DNA from: Rallus limicola | Lineage: Eukaryota > Chordata > Aves > Gruiformes > Rallidae | Direction of reading: 5' to 3' | Assembly (NCBI GenBank): GCA_022605955.1 | Contig: JAKCOZ010000001.1 | Coordinates: 103,138,211 to 103,202,210 of the forward strand | Length of the DNA stretch: 64,000 bases | Shown: in pieces, positions 38,501 to 50,500 of the stretch | Layout of the letters: each line of letters opens with the position of its first letter | Numbering within the stretch: the first letter of the stretch is position 1 | Translations under genes and position numbers: made by a program | Notes under the pieces: generated by a model | What the model saw: the letters and a program-made list of their open reading frames with translations, nothing else | Told to the model about the DNA's origin: nothing | The model's database searches: none

Positions 38501-41500
38501 AACACTAAACTCAGGAGGGTCCACCTTTCCGAACAGGATGACTCTGATGAGGCTGCTACAGGTTCTAAACCCAGGTGACATAGATCATCTGCCAGCATTA
38601 CCAGTCTTTCTCCAAGTGTATCTCCTTTCAGCCAGTCAGAGACTAAGGCAAGTTTTGTTGTGCTTGAGCACGCCTGAATCAAAAGAAAATAATTCTCATT
38701 ATCTTTTAAAGGCATTAACTTTTATTACATACTAAGCATAAAGTTACTATTTCAAACCTGCACACATCAAGTGCAACTCTCATTCTCCACCTTAAACAAT
38801 AAGTCTTTAGGTGTTTATGTATGCAACAATCCCCCAACTTTCTTTTTTGTCAGAGACAGCAACTTATGTCTAGGCCAGACCTCTGCTTTAGAGAGAAACG
38901 AGTCACTATTTGAAAGCTCTTATTCTTCCTCTTCTCCAACTACAGAGCCCCAGGAACACCCACAGTGGAGTTAGAAAGGTAACTTTTGGATGACTGGGTT
39001 GACTGAAATAAAATTAAAAGCAGCATCTGAATTTCTCTAAAAAGAAATGGGAAGTTACAAATCAGAAAAACATTAATTTTGGCGGTGGGCCACTGTAAGT
39101 TACAAAATAATAAAAACTCAGGATTCCTAAAATAAACATATTTTTATCCAAAAAATTGATAATACACTTCACTTTTGATGCCAGCCAATCACTTAAACGC
39201 CAGTCTGTCAAAGTCCTGTGTGAAAAAAAGTCGTATACAGCTTTTCCTCATAAGCACAATGTGAGGGTGATGATACAAATAATCATTTAAATTAGTGTTC
39301 TAATACCCAACTCTTCTCTCTAGCTTAGAGGAGGTGATCAGAGACAAATCGGGATCTCCGTGGCTCAAAGAGCAAAGCAACAGGACAAAGATGCTTTTAG
39401 TTTAGTATCATCATCTCATTTCTAAGACTGTCCCAATATTTAAATGCAGTTGAACCAAACAGCATTCTGAAATTAATATGACAAGACTTTCAAACTATGG
39501 AAATTATCATACTTAAATAAATAATAAAACCAGCAATTCCAACTCATGTAACTCGCAAAGCTAACAATATTCAAAACTATGCAAAACTAACCCAAAAAAG
39601 TCTTAAGAGGTACCTTTTGAATTATCTGGAGAAAAATAACCCATTTCAGATCCATCTGCAAAGGGAAACAAAATTCCACAATATTAAACAAATTATTTCC
39701 TGGGCAGGAAGCATATAATGCCATTTTAACTTGCTTCTTTTACAACTTTATTTTCTGCAGGGATAAGCAGAAGTTGCAAAGTTTCAGTAACAAAGTTACT
39801 GATGATATTATTTCTGGCTTCCAACTCCTTCTCTACCACATAGATCGGTAACTGACTGTCTTTCTAAGGCAGGCAACCAATGACTAGTATAAAAGGCACA
39901 CCGTATAAAGAAGCAAGAACGGAGAAATCCTCATGTTTGGTTGGGTTTTTGTAATGTTTTATACCATATAGAATGGGGCATATGTTATACCCTTTCACTC
40001 CAACACTGTCATGTCAACCTTTTCTAAACCAACCTTCTTTATGCTGAGCTTAACCAAGTTCGTGTAGCCTATCTTCCATTTCACATCCCCAAAATAAAAT
40101 GATTAACCAACCACAGCCCAAAGGTAGTCAATTTTATAAAAGCTAATAATAAAATGTAGAAGTGCCATACCTCCATTAAATTATCAAGAATGATTTTCCT
40201 TTCATCATTATTGTTGCAACAATTAAGTACACTGTACAAAATATCAACCAGAAAATGGGTGTCTCTCCTCCAGTCTTCCTTCAGCCACGTTATTAAATTC
40301 ATATACAGAAATTGTACAGAGGGGTTTTCACAATGAGTTTTAATTTCATCTTGGGAATCATCTTGAGCAGAGTTCGCATCATCTCCCTGCTCTAAGAGTA
40401 CCTGAAAAACTCTGTTTGAGGAAAAGGAGCTGAGCAGGGCAGAGAGAAATTTCAAATGCCGTTCTGACTTCCGCTCATTGACATACACAATATTCAGTTC
40501 AGCAAGGTGGCAGACTAAATTCTCTAAAGGTTCTTTCCTGAGAAGAGATCTATGCTGCAAGTCAGCCTGTATTTCAGAGTCACTACTTCTCACTTCCATG
40601 AGCTTTCCATCCTCTTGGTTTCTTTCAGATTCATCCTCATCTGTAAATCTGATTTTTACAGATTTTACATTTTTTGGGTTTGTAGCAGTCTTTGGATTCT
40701 GAAGAATTTCCAGCATACCAGATACGGCAAACAATGATTTCTCATCAGCATCCAATGTATCAACATGAAGCACACACATTTTCAAAAGCTGGTCCCAAAA
40801 ATTTGACAACAGTTTTTGGAAAACTTCATCTGTGCCATCATCATCGGGATGTTCTGCTTTAGCTTCCCAGGAGCTCAGCATTTCTGCTATTTGGTAGAAG
40901 AATGGCCCATTTTGTAACCTGGGTTCCTGAAGTACAGCATCAGTAAGAGGAATGAGCTGTAAAGACAAAAAAATGTATTAGAAATACAGTGATCCAACTA
41001 GATTATAATTTTATTCTTTAGACCACCGGGAAGCTCTGTAACTTTGAAAAACATTCCTGTAGCTATTCAAAAAACACCCGAGTTACACCTGCTTGAACAC
41101 TTAAAATACAGGGTAGCATGCTTTTTTTTTTCTTCTTTTTAAATTTAATTCAATATGCACAGGAAAAGGGACAATTTTATAGGAAGGAATAATCTGGCTA
41201 AATTCAGTAAGTTTGTTTTTTCCATAAAAACTAATGAAACTTTCAAAGTAAATAATCACAGAAAGTTAAAATTTCTCTTTAACTTTGAATTATTAAACGT
41301 ACATGCAAGGATATTAAGAATTACTGATAAATACCTGGTCGTATATAAGCATTTGATGAATTTGTCTTCGGTCATCATCTTCACCTATCTTCTGGAGAAT
41401 GGCAAAGCGCAGACACTCCATAAATGCAGTTATAATGGCAGAACTTTCTGAAGGGCTGGCTACTGCTCGCTCACTTGACAACCTGTTGAAAGGCAACACC

Positions 41501-44500
41501 GGAGGGAGGGCATGCTCAGCCACCCGCGCTGCTGAGGGCACCAGAGCGGAGGTAACAAGCCTAAGCTCAGTTACATTGTTCCTACTCAGACTATGAAATA
41601 GGAGAATATAGAACCTATGGAATCATAGGATTCAGAACAAAGGAAATTCAACTTGACATATCTGCAGAGTCCAAACAATAAATCCAGGCACTTGATAAAA
41701 CTGATGTCCTGGTTTCAGCTAGAACGGAGTTAATTTATTTTCTAACAGCAGATGGAATGCTGTGCTTGGGAGTCAGGCTGAGAGCAGTGCTGATAACACA
41801 CTGATGTTTCTAGTTGTGGCCAAGCAATCAAGGACTTTTCAGTTGTTTATATTTCCCTACTAAAGAGAAAGGAGGGGACACAGCCAGGACAGGTGACCCA
41901 AACTGGCCAAAGAGGGTGTTCCATACCAATTATATCACGCTCAGCATAAAGTGGGGGCTGGTATAGGGAGGAGCAGGCAGCTCCAGGACATGTGGTTTTG
42001 GGGATGGCCCAGTTTCGGGACAGCTCTGAGCTGTATGGCCTGACCGTGCAGTTTGGTGAAAAACTGCATTGTGTATCACCAGTCTCTTATATTTTGCTAT
42101 TAAAAATATATATTTTATAGCAAAATATATATTTTCCTGTTATTGCTGTTATTATATCTAAGCTCTCTGCTATATCAGTAAACTATCCTTATCCTAGCCC
42201 ATTAGGTTTTAGTTCTTTGGGTTTGGGGTTTTTGTTCCCCTTTTCCTTCCTTCTCCCCCTCCCTCAATTGCACACCTCACCCCACCACCACCACTCCCTT
42301 TTAAAGAACAAGGCAAAAACCTGGTGGCAGTTCCAAACTTTTAAAAAACAGTATCAGGAGAATTGAAGTTTCTACATATTGGAAATTTCACCACCACAAT
42401 GCTAATCTGTAACAACCTCTCTATTAATCACACACTAGTGAGAAATTCCTGATATCCTCAAAGCCATGCTTGATTTTAAATTAATTTCTCACTTTAAAAC
42501 TTAAAATATTAAGCTTTGACAAAGAAAGATAAGAAACTTTAGGCAAGTAAAAAGAAGGTTGGGAGTTTAAGTCAACAGGGATAGCCACAAAAGACTGGGT
42601 CTAGCTTAGGCAAGTTAAGTGTTTTAAAAATATGATTTTCAAGTATCACTTTCTCACATAAACAACTAATACATATTTAAATACCATCAAGCCAAATTAG
42701 ATGTTACCTATCTTTAAATGCTTAAAAGTATTAATGATTAGTTACCCTGTTTCCAAGTGTAAAAGGTTTATTTCAAATAAATACATAAATAAATAAAATT
42801 GTTGTTCATACCCTTTAATTAGAGCGCTGAAAAAAGTTCTGAAATACTCCAACTTTGGTTCTGTAATGCCAGGAGGTACCTTGCTAATGAATGGCAAGAG
42901 ATTTGGGTATATAACAGTAGCTAGTCCTCGTCCACCCTCGCGAAGCACTGTCCACAGCTTTGGTAGAACACCCTTCTTGGCATTTACATGACTCCAACAA
43001 TCCTACACAAAGAAATATGCTTATTGTAAATTAAATGAGAATCTGTTGCCTTAGAAGAACTCCTGAAGTACTGATTTATCTACCTCCCCATGTTGTCACT
43101 GATGCAAGTTATTATAAAATTTAAGTTCACTTGCCAGTAATCACTTTCCTCCTCTTTTGGCTTGTGAATCTAAGAAGTTACTGTGCTAAAACTATGTATT
43201 GCTTAAAATCAATGGACCTCCATTATTAGCAAGTTGCAATTAAACACTTCTGTTTAATAATGTTTTAAGGATGCTTCCTAAAAACCATTATTGTAACTGG
43301 TCCTTGTATTTAATTCTGAGTTCTTATTATCAAGAATAAGCAACAACTTCAATATCCTAACTTTAGAAGCACCACTAACTGTACAACTCCCCTTAAAAAA
43401 AATAAAATCTTCTGATGGTTCCAAAATGCCTTGGCAATTTCCCTCTCCCATATATCGTTACAGTTTATACCAGGATTTACAAAAGAGATCTGCACAATTA
43501 AACCCCAAAACATCCCAGTCTATGGACCCACCAATCATCCTGCTAATAAAATTCAAAGGTGGTATGTCACTTAAAATTTAAAACAAATAAACAAAAAGTT
43601 ATAGAACTAAGCACTAAATTAGAAGGGGAAACAAACAATAGGTGTAACACAAGTCATTTTTGTAACTGTCTTTAAGAAAGAAAAAGGTTTGAAGTGTTAT
43701 TTTACTTATTAGGAACTATTTCTATTCAAAGGTAAGTTTAAGTAAATTAACCTTAATGCAAAGTAATCCTGACTTTCAGACATACTGGATGCTATATTTG
43801 CAAGTTACACTGAAACCCCAGGGAGTCAGAAGTAGTGTGTAACACTGCTAAGTTCATGTTTTTAATCATAAAGAAAACCCAGTCAAGACTGTCTCCTCTA
43901 CTCAGAGAAGAATGGCACCTCATGAAAAGCTAAATTCAAGTAAAGTATCTCCTGCTTAGTTGTCCCACATTACCTCAATAGTGGCGATGGCATAAAGCAC
44001 AGCTTCCCAGAGCACGGGGCACACTACTGCGTCGCTGTCATCAATGCTGAGGAGAACAGCGGGACAAGCTCTTGCTGCTTCAGCTTTCACCAGCTCAGGC
44101 AAGAACTGGCACAGAGCAGAAGCCAGCTCAAAGAATGCTGAGCGAACCTGACACAGGCCACCAAATAAAAAAGAAAGAAATTTTAGTAAAAAGACACCTC
44201 TTTGTCACTACATATATCCTGTAACATTGCTTTTACAGTCACTGTGACTTACAGTACATGGTCCCTGGATTTTATCACATCACCAAAGGTTTAAATACTA
44301 GTAAACCTAAAGAAAAATAAACTGTTTGCTAAGCCTGTTAGACATTTTAAAGTAGTTTTTCCAGTGATAAAATGCTTATCAACTTTTTTTAATATACTTC
44401 TCAGAAAGGCATTATTTTCCCAAAAAGCACCTTAAAATATTTAAAAAACCTACTGTTAAAAATCAATTCATCAGCATGCACTATTGGTCTTAGCAGACCA

Positions 44501-47500
44501 ATGACCAATAAAAGGGTTTTAAAAAAAAATGAAAGTCGAAAAGCATTAAGAGCACCCACACTCTGTATCTTTTATATACATTTGAAATGATGGTAGACTG
44601 CCAAGAAGTAGATGATGGGGACATGGAAATAATAAATTGGTCTACTGGACGAGTTTTAGAGCAGGGCTGTCTATTTAAGGTCTAGAAATCTGAAGACTGC
44701 TTCAACCACAATACAGCAAAGTACAAAGTATATACTAGTAGAATACAAATACTTAACATTTGTTTAGGTTTGGTGTGTTCTCTTTAACAAAAAAACCCAC
44801 AACCAACATAAAGAAGAAATAAAAAAAGTCACCTGTGGCACACTGTGTTTGCTGTATTTCCAAAATTTGTTCTGGGACAGAAGTGATGTTAACTTTTCCT
44901 CCAGTGAATGCATCTCTTTCTTTGGCAGCATGCTAAGCAACTTTTTTAAAGCTAACAAGGAACAGGTCAGAATCCGGAAAAATTTTGCTTCCCTTTCTTC
45001 CTCTGGCACAGTTCTTAAAAAAAAAAAAAAAAAAAATTAAAGTGAACCATAAATAAATCAAAGGGCTTCTCAAACTCTTCTGAACTGTCTCAACTAAACT
45101 GTCATTAGTCTTCCTGTATTCTTCTGTTGATTTCAGGGCCCAGCAGTGTAAACATGTAAACTTACCATAAATTCTCATGTTACCAAATTACATTACAAAC
45201 TGTTAAAGAGTTTCAAGTCATCTGATCTTTCAGCTATTCATTCCAGCTACTTATGGCTGAAACCAGAATTAGACAATCAGTAACATCTTCAGAAGCATTT
45301 ATACTTTAGTCCGAAAGAATGTTGCCAGGTTCTGGACTCAAATTCTGCCTCTCGAAACAAAACTAAATCCACTCCCTCCAGGGACAGAGAACCCAATACA
45401 GACCAAGACTTAAAGCATATTCATTAAAGCAGGCACTTACTGGGGGTCACTGAGTGTATCAGGTGTTTCTTTCAGAAGGTGATCATGAAGCACCTAAGGG
45501 AAAAAACCCAAACACACACACACATATATATATATACACACACACACATCAGAATCTGGTATTTATCTGTGAATAATATAGTCTATACAGAACAGCCCTA
45601 CAGTGAAATTTCACAATCTTTGAGTCAAGACTCAAACACATTTTAGACATGCTTAGACACGTCAGGCACTTAGAACAAGTAGCCATTAAATTGACTCCTG
45701 CTGAATGTAGCAGCTGAAGTACTGTTTGAATCAACAGTATAATACTTTAACTGGCAGTCCTATACCACTATACTTCTGGCAAAAAGAAGCAAAACTCTGA
45801 CAAAACAAAATGGTTATATTTCCATATGATGTTCCAGCACTGCAAACTTCAACCTTTTTTAATTCAGTCAATTCGGTTTCATATACGAGTGTCAGAAAAG
45901 CATTAACCTTGGTGAGAACTAAACTTCCAGAAGCTCTCCAAGACACTACTCAGCATTCTTTAATCCTCTATTACTGCAGTTAAACTACTCTGGCATCATT
46001 ACTGTGTCAGCAACATTACACAGAAATGCATACAGGAAAATTGTAGCTGCCAAGTCAAAAGAAAATAAAGGAAGTGCCTGTTTTTCAATCTTTGCATTAG
46101 CAGGAGCAAAATTTCAGGTGAAAAAGAAATTTAGCCATGAAGAACAGCTGAGGGCAGGGTAAGTTTTAAACTTGTAATAAAAGCTGACATATACTCAACA
46201 CAAAGCCTTGAAGAAATACAAAGCTATAAACTCACATTAAGAATTTCATCTTTACAGAATGCTAAGGCTTCAGGTTGTTTGCTTGAAGGAAAAGCTTTTT
46301 CAAAAGCTACTTTTGCAGCAGAAGCAGCAGGGGAGTAAGTGTCACACTGAGCAATCAGCCAGTATCCCATGATATTTTTTAAGTAAGGAGCCAAGTGTTT
46401 CTTTACTTTAAGAATCAGTTGCTCAAAAGATTGCTGAGTTGCTTCTCGAACACGGCGGTCATGATCCTGATTTTTAAAAAAAAAAAAGGGGAGAAAGTTT
46501 GATTGTTTTCAGAAATGTGTTTTTGATGCCAACTACTTCAAAGCAGAAGTGATGATTAAAAAAACAAACCTGTTTCACTATTCAGCTGTTCATGCAATTC
46601 ATTAGGCTACAGGGATTTGAAAATATGCAATATGTCTTGCTATCTCTAGATAAGGGGAGAGTCCTAACTCAGCAGTCATATTCCTGGCATGTCACACATG
46701 CAAAATTATAATTTTCTCTGGATATCCCTAACTACACTTTCTATTTACATTTTACACAAACATTTAACATAAAGAAGAGAGGCAAGAGAAACAGGAAGCC
46801 CTGAAGACACTTTATAGCTTAAAATGGCCATAGTCCTACACAAACTGTGCATCATTACCCATTATTTGTGTATTAATTTACAGCATCCTGACTTTCTATG
46901 CTCTTGACTTCTGGAAAGAATTGCTCTAATGGATCAGAACAGTTCTTAATTTTTCTCCAATATCAGATTTCCAACAGCAGCCAGTCCAGTTTGGTGACCT
47001 ATTCGCTCTATCAGAAACTTATGGATTATCTGGCTACATATGGTCTTTTCATGTTTGGGGGTTCTTCTGTTGAGTTTTCAGTTTGGTGGGTTTGGGGTGG
47101 AAGGGGTGTTACTTTGTTATTTTTTAATATTAAGTATAGTCAGATATTAGTCCTAGATCAAAAATATTTATAGTGGTGTTAACTGAAGACTACATTATTT
47201 TTATCCACTCTGGAATTTACATAGAAGTACTTCTCATGAGCATAAATACCTTTCTTAATGTCAAGGTCTAATAAACAGCTATCTCTATCCAGCAAGTACA
47301 GCCCAGACACCAAGATTCACTGCTAATACTGAAACATCTTCACAGTAAAGAACACTACTTCTCTTCATGTTTTTCCTAGTACAAGTTAGTAATTCCAACA
47401 AAATTAGAGGTAACAATAAGGCCTGCCTTACAGGGTTTCACAGAAAGTATCCAGATAAGGCTTTAATTTAGATCATAGGATATCCTGAGTTGGAAGGACC

Positions 47501-50500
47501 CATAAGGATCATTGAAATTCCTGGCTCCACACAGGACCAGCCAGGTCAGAGCACGGGACTGAGCGCATCATCCAGATGCTTCCTGACCTCAGCCAAACTG
47601 GGTGCTGTGACCCCTTCCCTGGGGAGTCTGTTCCAGTGCCCAACCATCCCCTCTTCCTAATATCCAGCCTAAACCTCCCCTGTCACAGCTTCATGCTGTT
47701 CCCTCTGGAATGTTCTATTGCTGGTCACCAAAGAGAGGAGATCAGCACCTGCCCCTTCACTCCCCGCTGTCAGGAAGCCCCAGACCACAATGAGGTACTT
47801 TAATACTTACTAGTGAGATTTTACAATAAATTCTTGGCCAGTAAGGAAGAACACCTTTAACAACTTCCGCTTCTCTTTCCTTGCACATTGTCCCAAACTC
47901 TTGCATAGCCTAAAATCAAGAACATGATTTAAGAAGTCAGAGAGATACGGTCTGTATTTTACCAGCTTCTACCAGCTGCTGCAACTCTCTTTTTTAAAAA
48001 TCAATTAATCCCTTGCGATTCAGCCAGAATTAAAGCTAATTTTATGAGTGCTCTGTCAGCACTGCACAGTGGACCTTCTTAAAGTCCTTCAAGATGCATC
48101 CTGGATGGCAGTTCTAGCAAATTTACTAACTTGAACATAGTACTTCCTTGATACATTCCTCACCCATCCTTAAGAACAACATATTGTTTTCCAATTTAAA
48201 AAAAAAAAAACAACCAATGTTATGGGGGACAAAGCACACACTTACTTTTAATTTCGTGGTGATATCCCTCTTAGAAAGTTTTCGCAACACCATTCGAAAA
48301 TCAGCATCTACAAGGCTGTCTATTTCTTCTGCTCCTTGAATTGCAGGAACATATCCTAGATCGCTCTCAGATGTTCCAAAGCCAATAAACCCAGGCACTG
48401 TTCCACGTTCTTTGGCAAGGAGCTCTGCAGCTCGGCCACTGCTAGAAGGCTGACAAAAAAAACAGGGAGAGAAATCAGTCATTTCTTTAGGTGATTTTAT
48501 TTTGTACGTGAGACATTCTAACTCATGATCCTCTTTATGTCGCTTAATTAACCTTCTATTTTAAACAAGTCTCACCAAAAAAAGGGCCACCTATGACTTA
48601 AACATAGAAGTTTGACCTAGAAAATTATTCTTTCCTTTAGAACCAGCATTCCCTTTTCTCATAATTCATGAATACTTATTAAAAACTTTTCTGGTTTTAT
48701 ACACATACAAAAAAAAAAAGGATAACAGAAAAGTCCTTCTGTAAGCAAACAATTTATTAAGAAACTATTAACTACTTGTGAAAGAAAACTTCACTGCTCC
48801 TTTTAACTAGTTCTTATTGCACACAGACTAATACAGCTCTTCACATCACTGGGAAAAGTAAGAACACCTATAAATCAAATGACATTGCTAGCAACAAAGT
48901 TAAGGGGCCACAAGGGATTTCAAAGAATAGAGCAAAGGTTACACATGTAAGATGATATAATACTATCCCTTTAGTGTTACAGTGAGCCCTTTGGAGTGCA
49001 GCATCTCTTCTAGTTTGCCCCAGTTAATTCAACACCTTGCTCACCATTTTAGTGCTCTCATGTTTATTTCAAGCACACTCCTTTGAAAAGGCTGTCCCAA
49101 AACTGAATGTTTTAGGGCTGTCTGTAACAGACAGACTTATTATAGTCAGAATACCTTTTACTTCCTAATGACAGGTGCAGGTTTCTGAGGTGGCTTTTTT
49201 TTTGTTGTTACATGGAGGGGTTTACATGTTTGTTTTAAAGTAATGGCAATTTGCTGAAGCTCCTAGCTCACCATACTTTTCCAATTTGCTTCAGGTATGT
49301 AAACCACATTTTACATGGCTACCACTACTGCAGAGGAAGTATTTTTTTTCTGCATGTGAAACCTCAACTCTAAGGACCTTCTTAGTGTTCCCTTGCCTTC
49401 TCTAAATACTTGAGACTTTTAGAATTAAATAACCTGAACACAATGCTTCACCAACAATTCTCCCATCCTGAGCACCACATCTGATGGATGTCACACTTCA
49501 GGCCCAGTGGCAGGATGGAGACACCACGACAGGTGTACTCTAACACTCTCCACAGAAGAATACACTGAGTGTATCCACTGGTACCTTGCTGAATATACAC
49601 CCATGGTGATTTTGCAGTTTCATCCTCCTATCCTTGCCCCTTTCTAGAAAACACGCACAGGTGCTACACAAAGTTGAAGTCACTACTTCCTAAAGCATGA
49701 GCCCAGGCCAATAATTCCCCCTGAAGCCTGCTGTATTAGGTCTGTGCAGCAAGGTTTTTGGTAGTAGGGGGCTACAGGGGTGTCTTCTGTGAGGAGCTTC
49801 CCACCATGTCTGACACAGCCGATGACAGCTGGTTCCAAGATGGACCTGTCACTCGCTAGCCAAGGCCGAGCCCATCAGCAGCAGTGGTAGTGCCTCTGCA
49901 ATAATGTATTTAAGAAGGGAAAATAAAAAACAAAACAAAAAAAAAAAACCCCACCACAAACACCAAGACCAGCTGCAGCTGGAGACAGGAATGAAAACAT
50001 TAGAGAAAAACAACTCTGCAGACACCAGGGTAAGTGAAGGAGGGGGAGAAGGTGCCGGAACAGAGGTTCTTCTGAAGTCCATGGAAAAGACCATGGTGAG
50101 GTGGGCTGTTCCCCTACAGCCCATAGAGGATGATGGTGGAGCAGAGATCCACCTGCAGCCTGTGGTGGACCCCACACCAGAGCAGGTGGAAGCACCTGAA
50201 GGAGGCTGTGACCTTGTGGGAAGCCCACACTGGAGCAGGTTCCTGGCAAGACTGGAGTAGGTTTGCTGGAAGGACTTTTCCCAGTGAGAGTGACGGAGCA
50301 GTGGAATAGGCTGCCCAGGGAGGTGGTGGAGTCTCCTTCTCTGGAGATATTCAAGTCTCGTCTGGATGCCTATCTATGTAATATGAGATAAGGAGCCTGC
50401 TTTGGCAGGGGGGTTGGACCCGATGATCTCCTGAGGTCCCTTCCAACCCCTAAGATTCTGTGATTCTGTGACTTGTGACACCATGGAAGTGACCCACGCT

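Noticed and set aside
49904..50260. 118-codon + frame
   Set aside because: Lies inside the LTR and reads its imperfect repeats. Not a gene.
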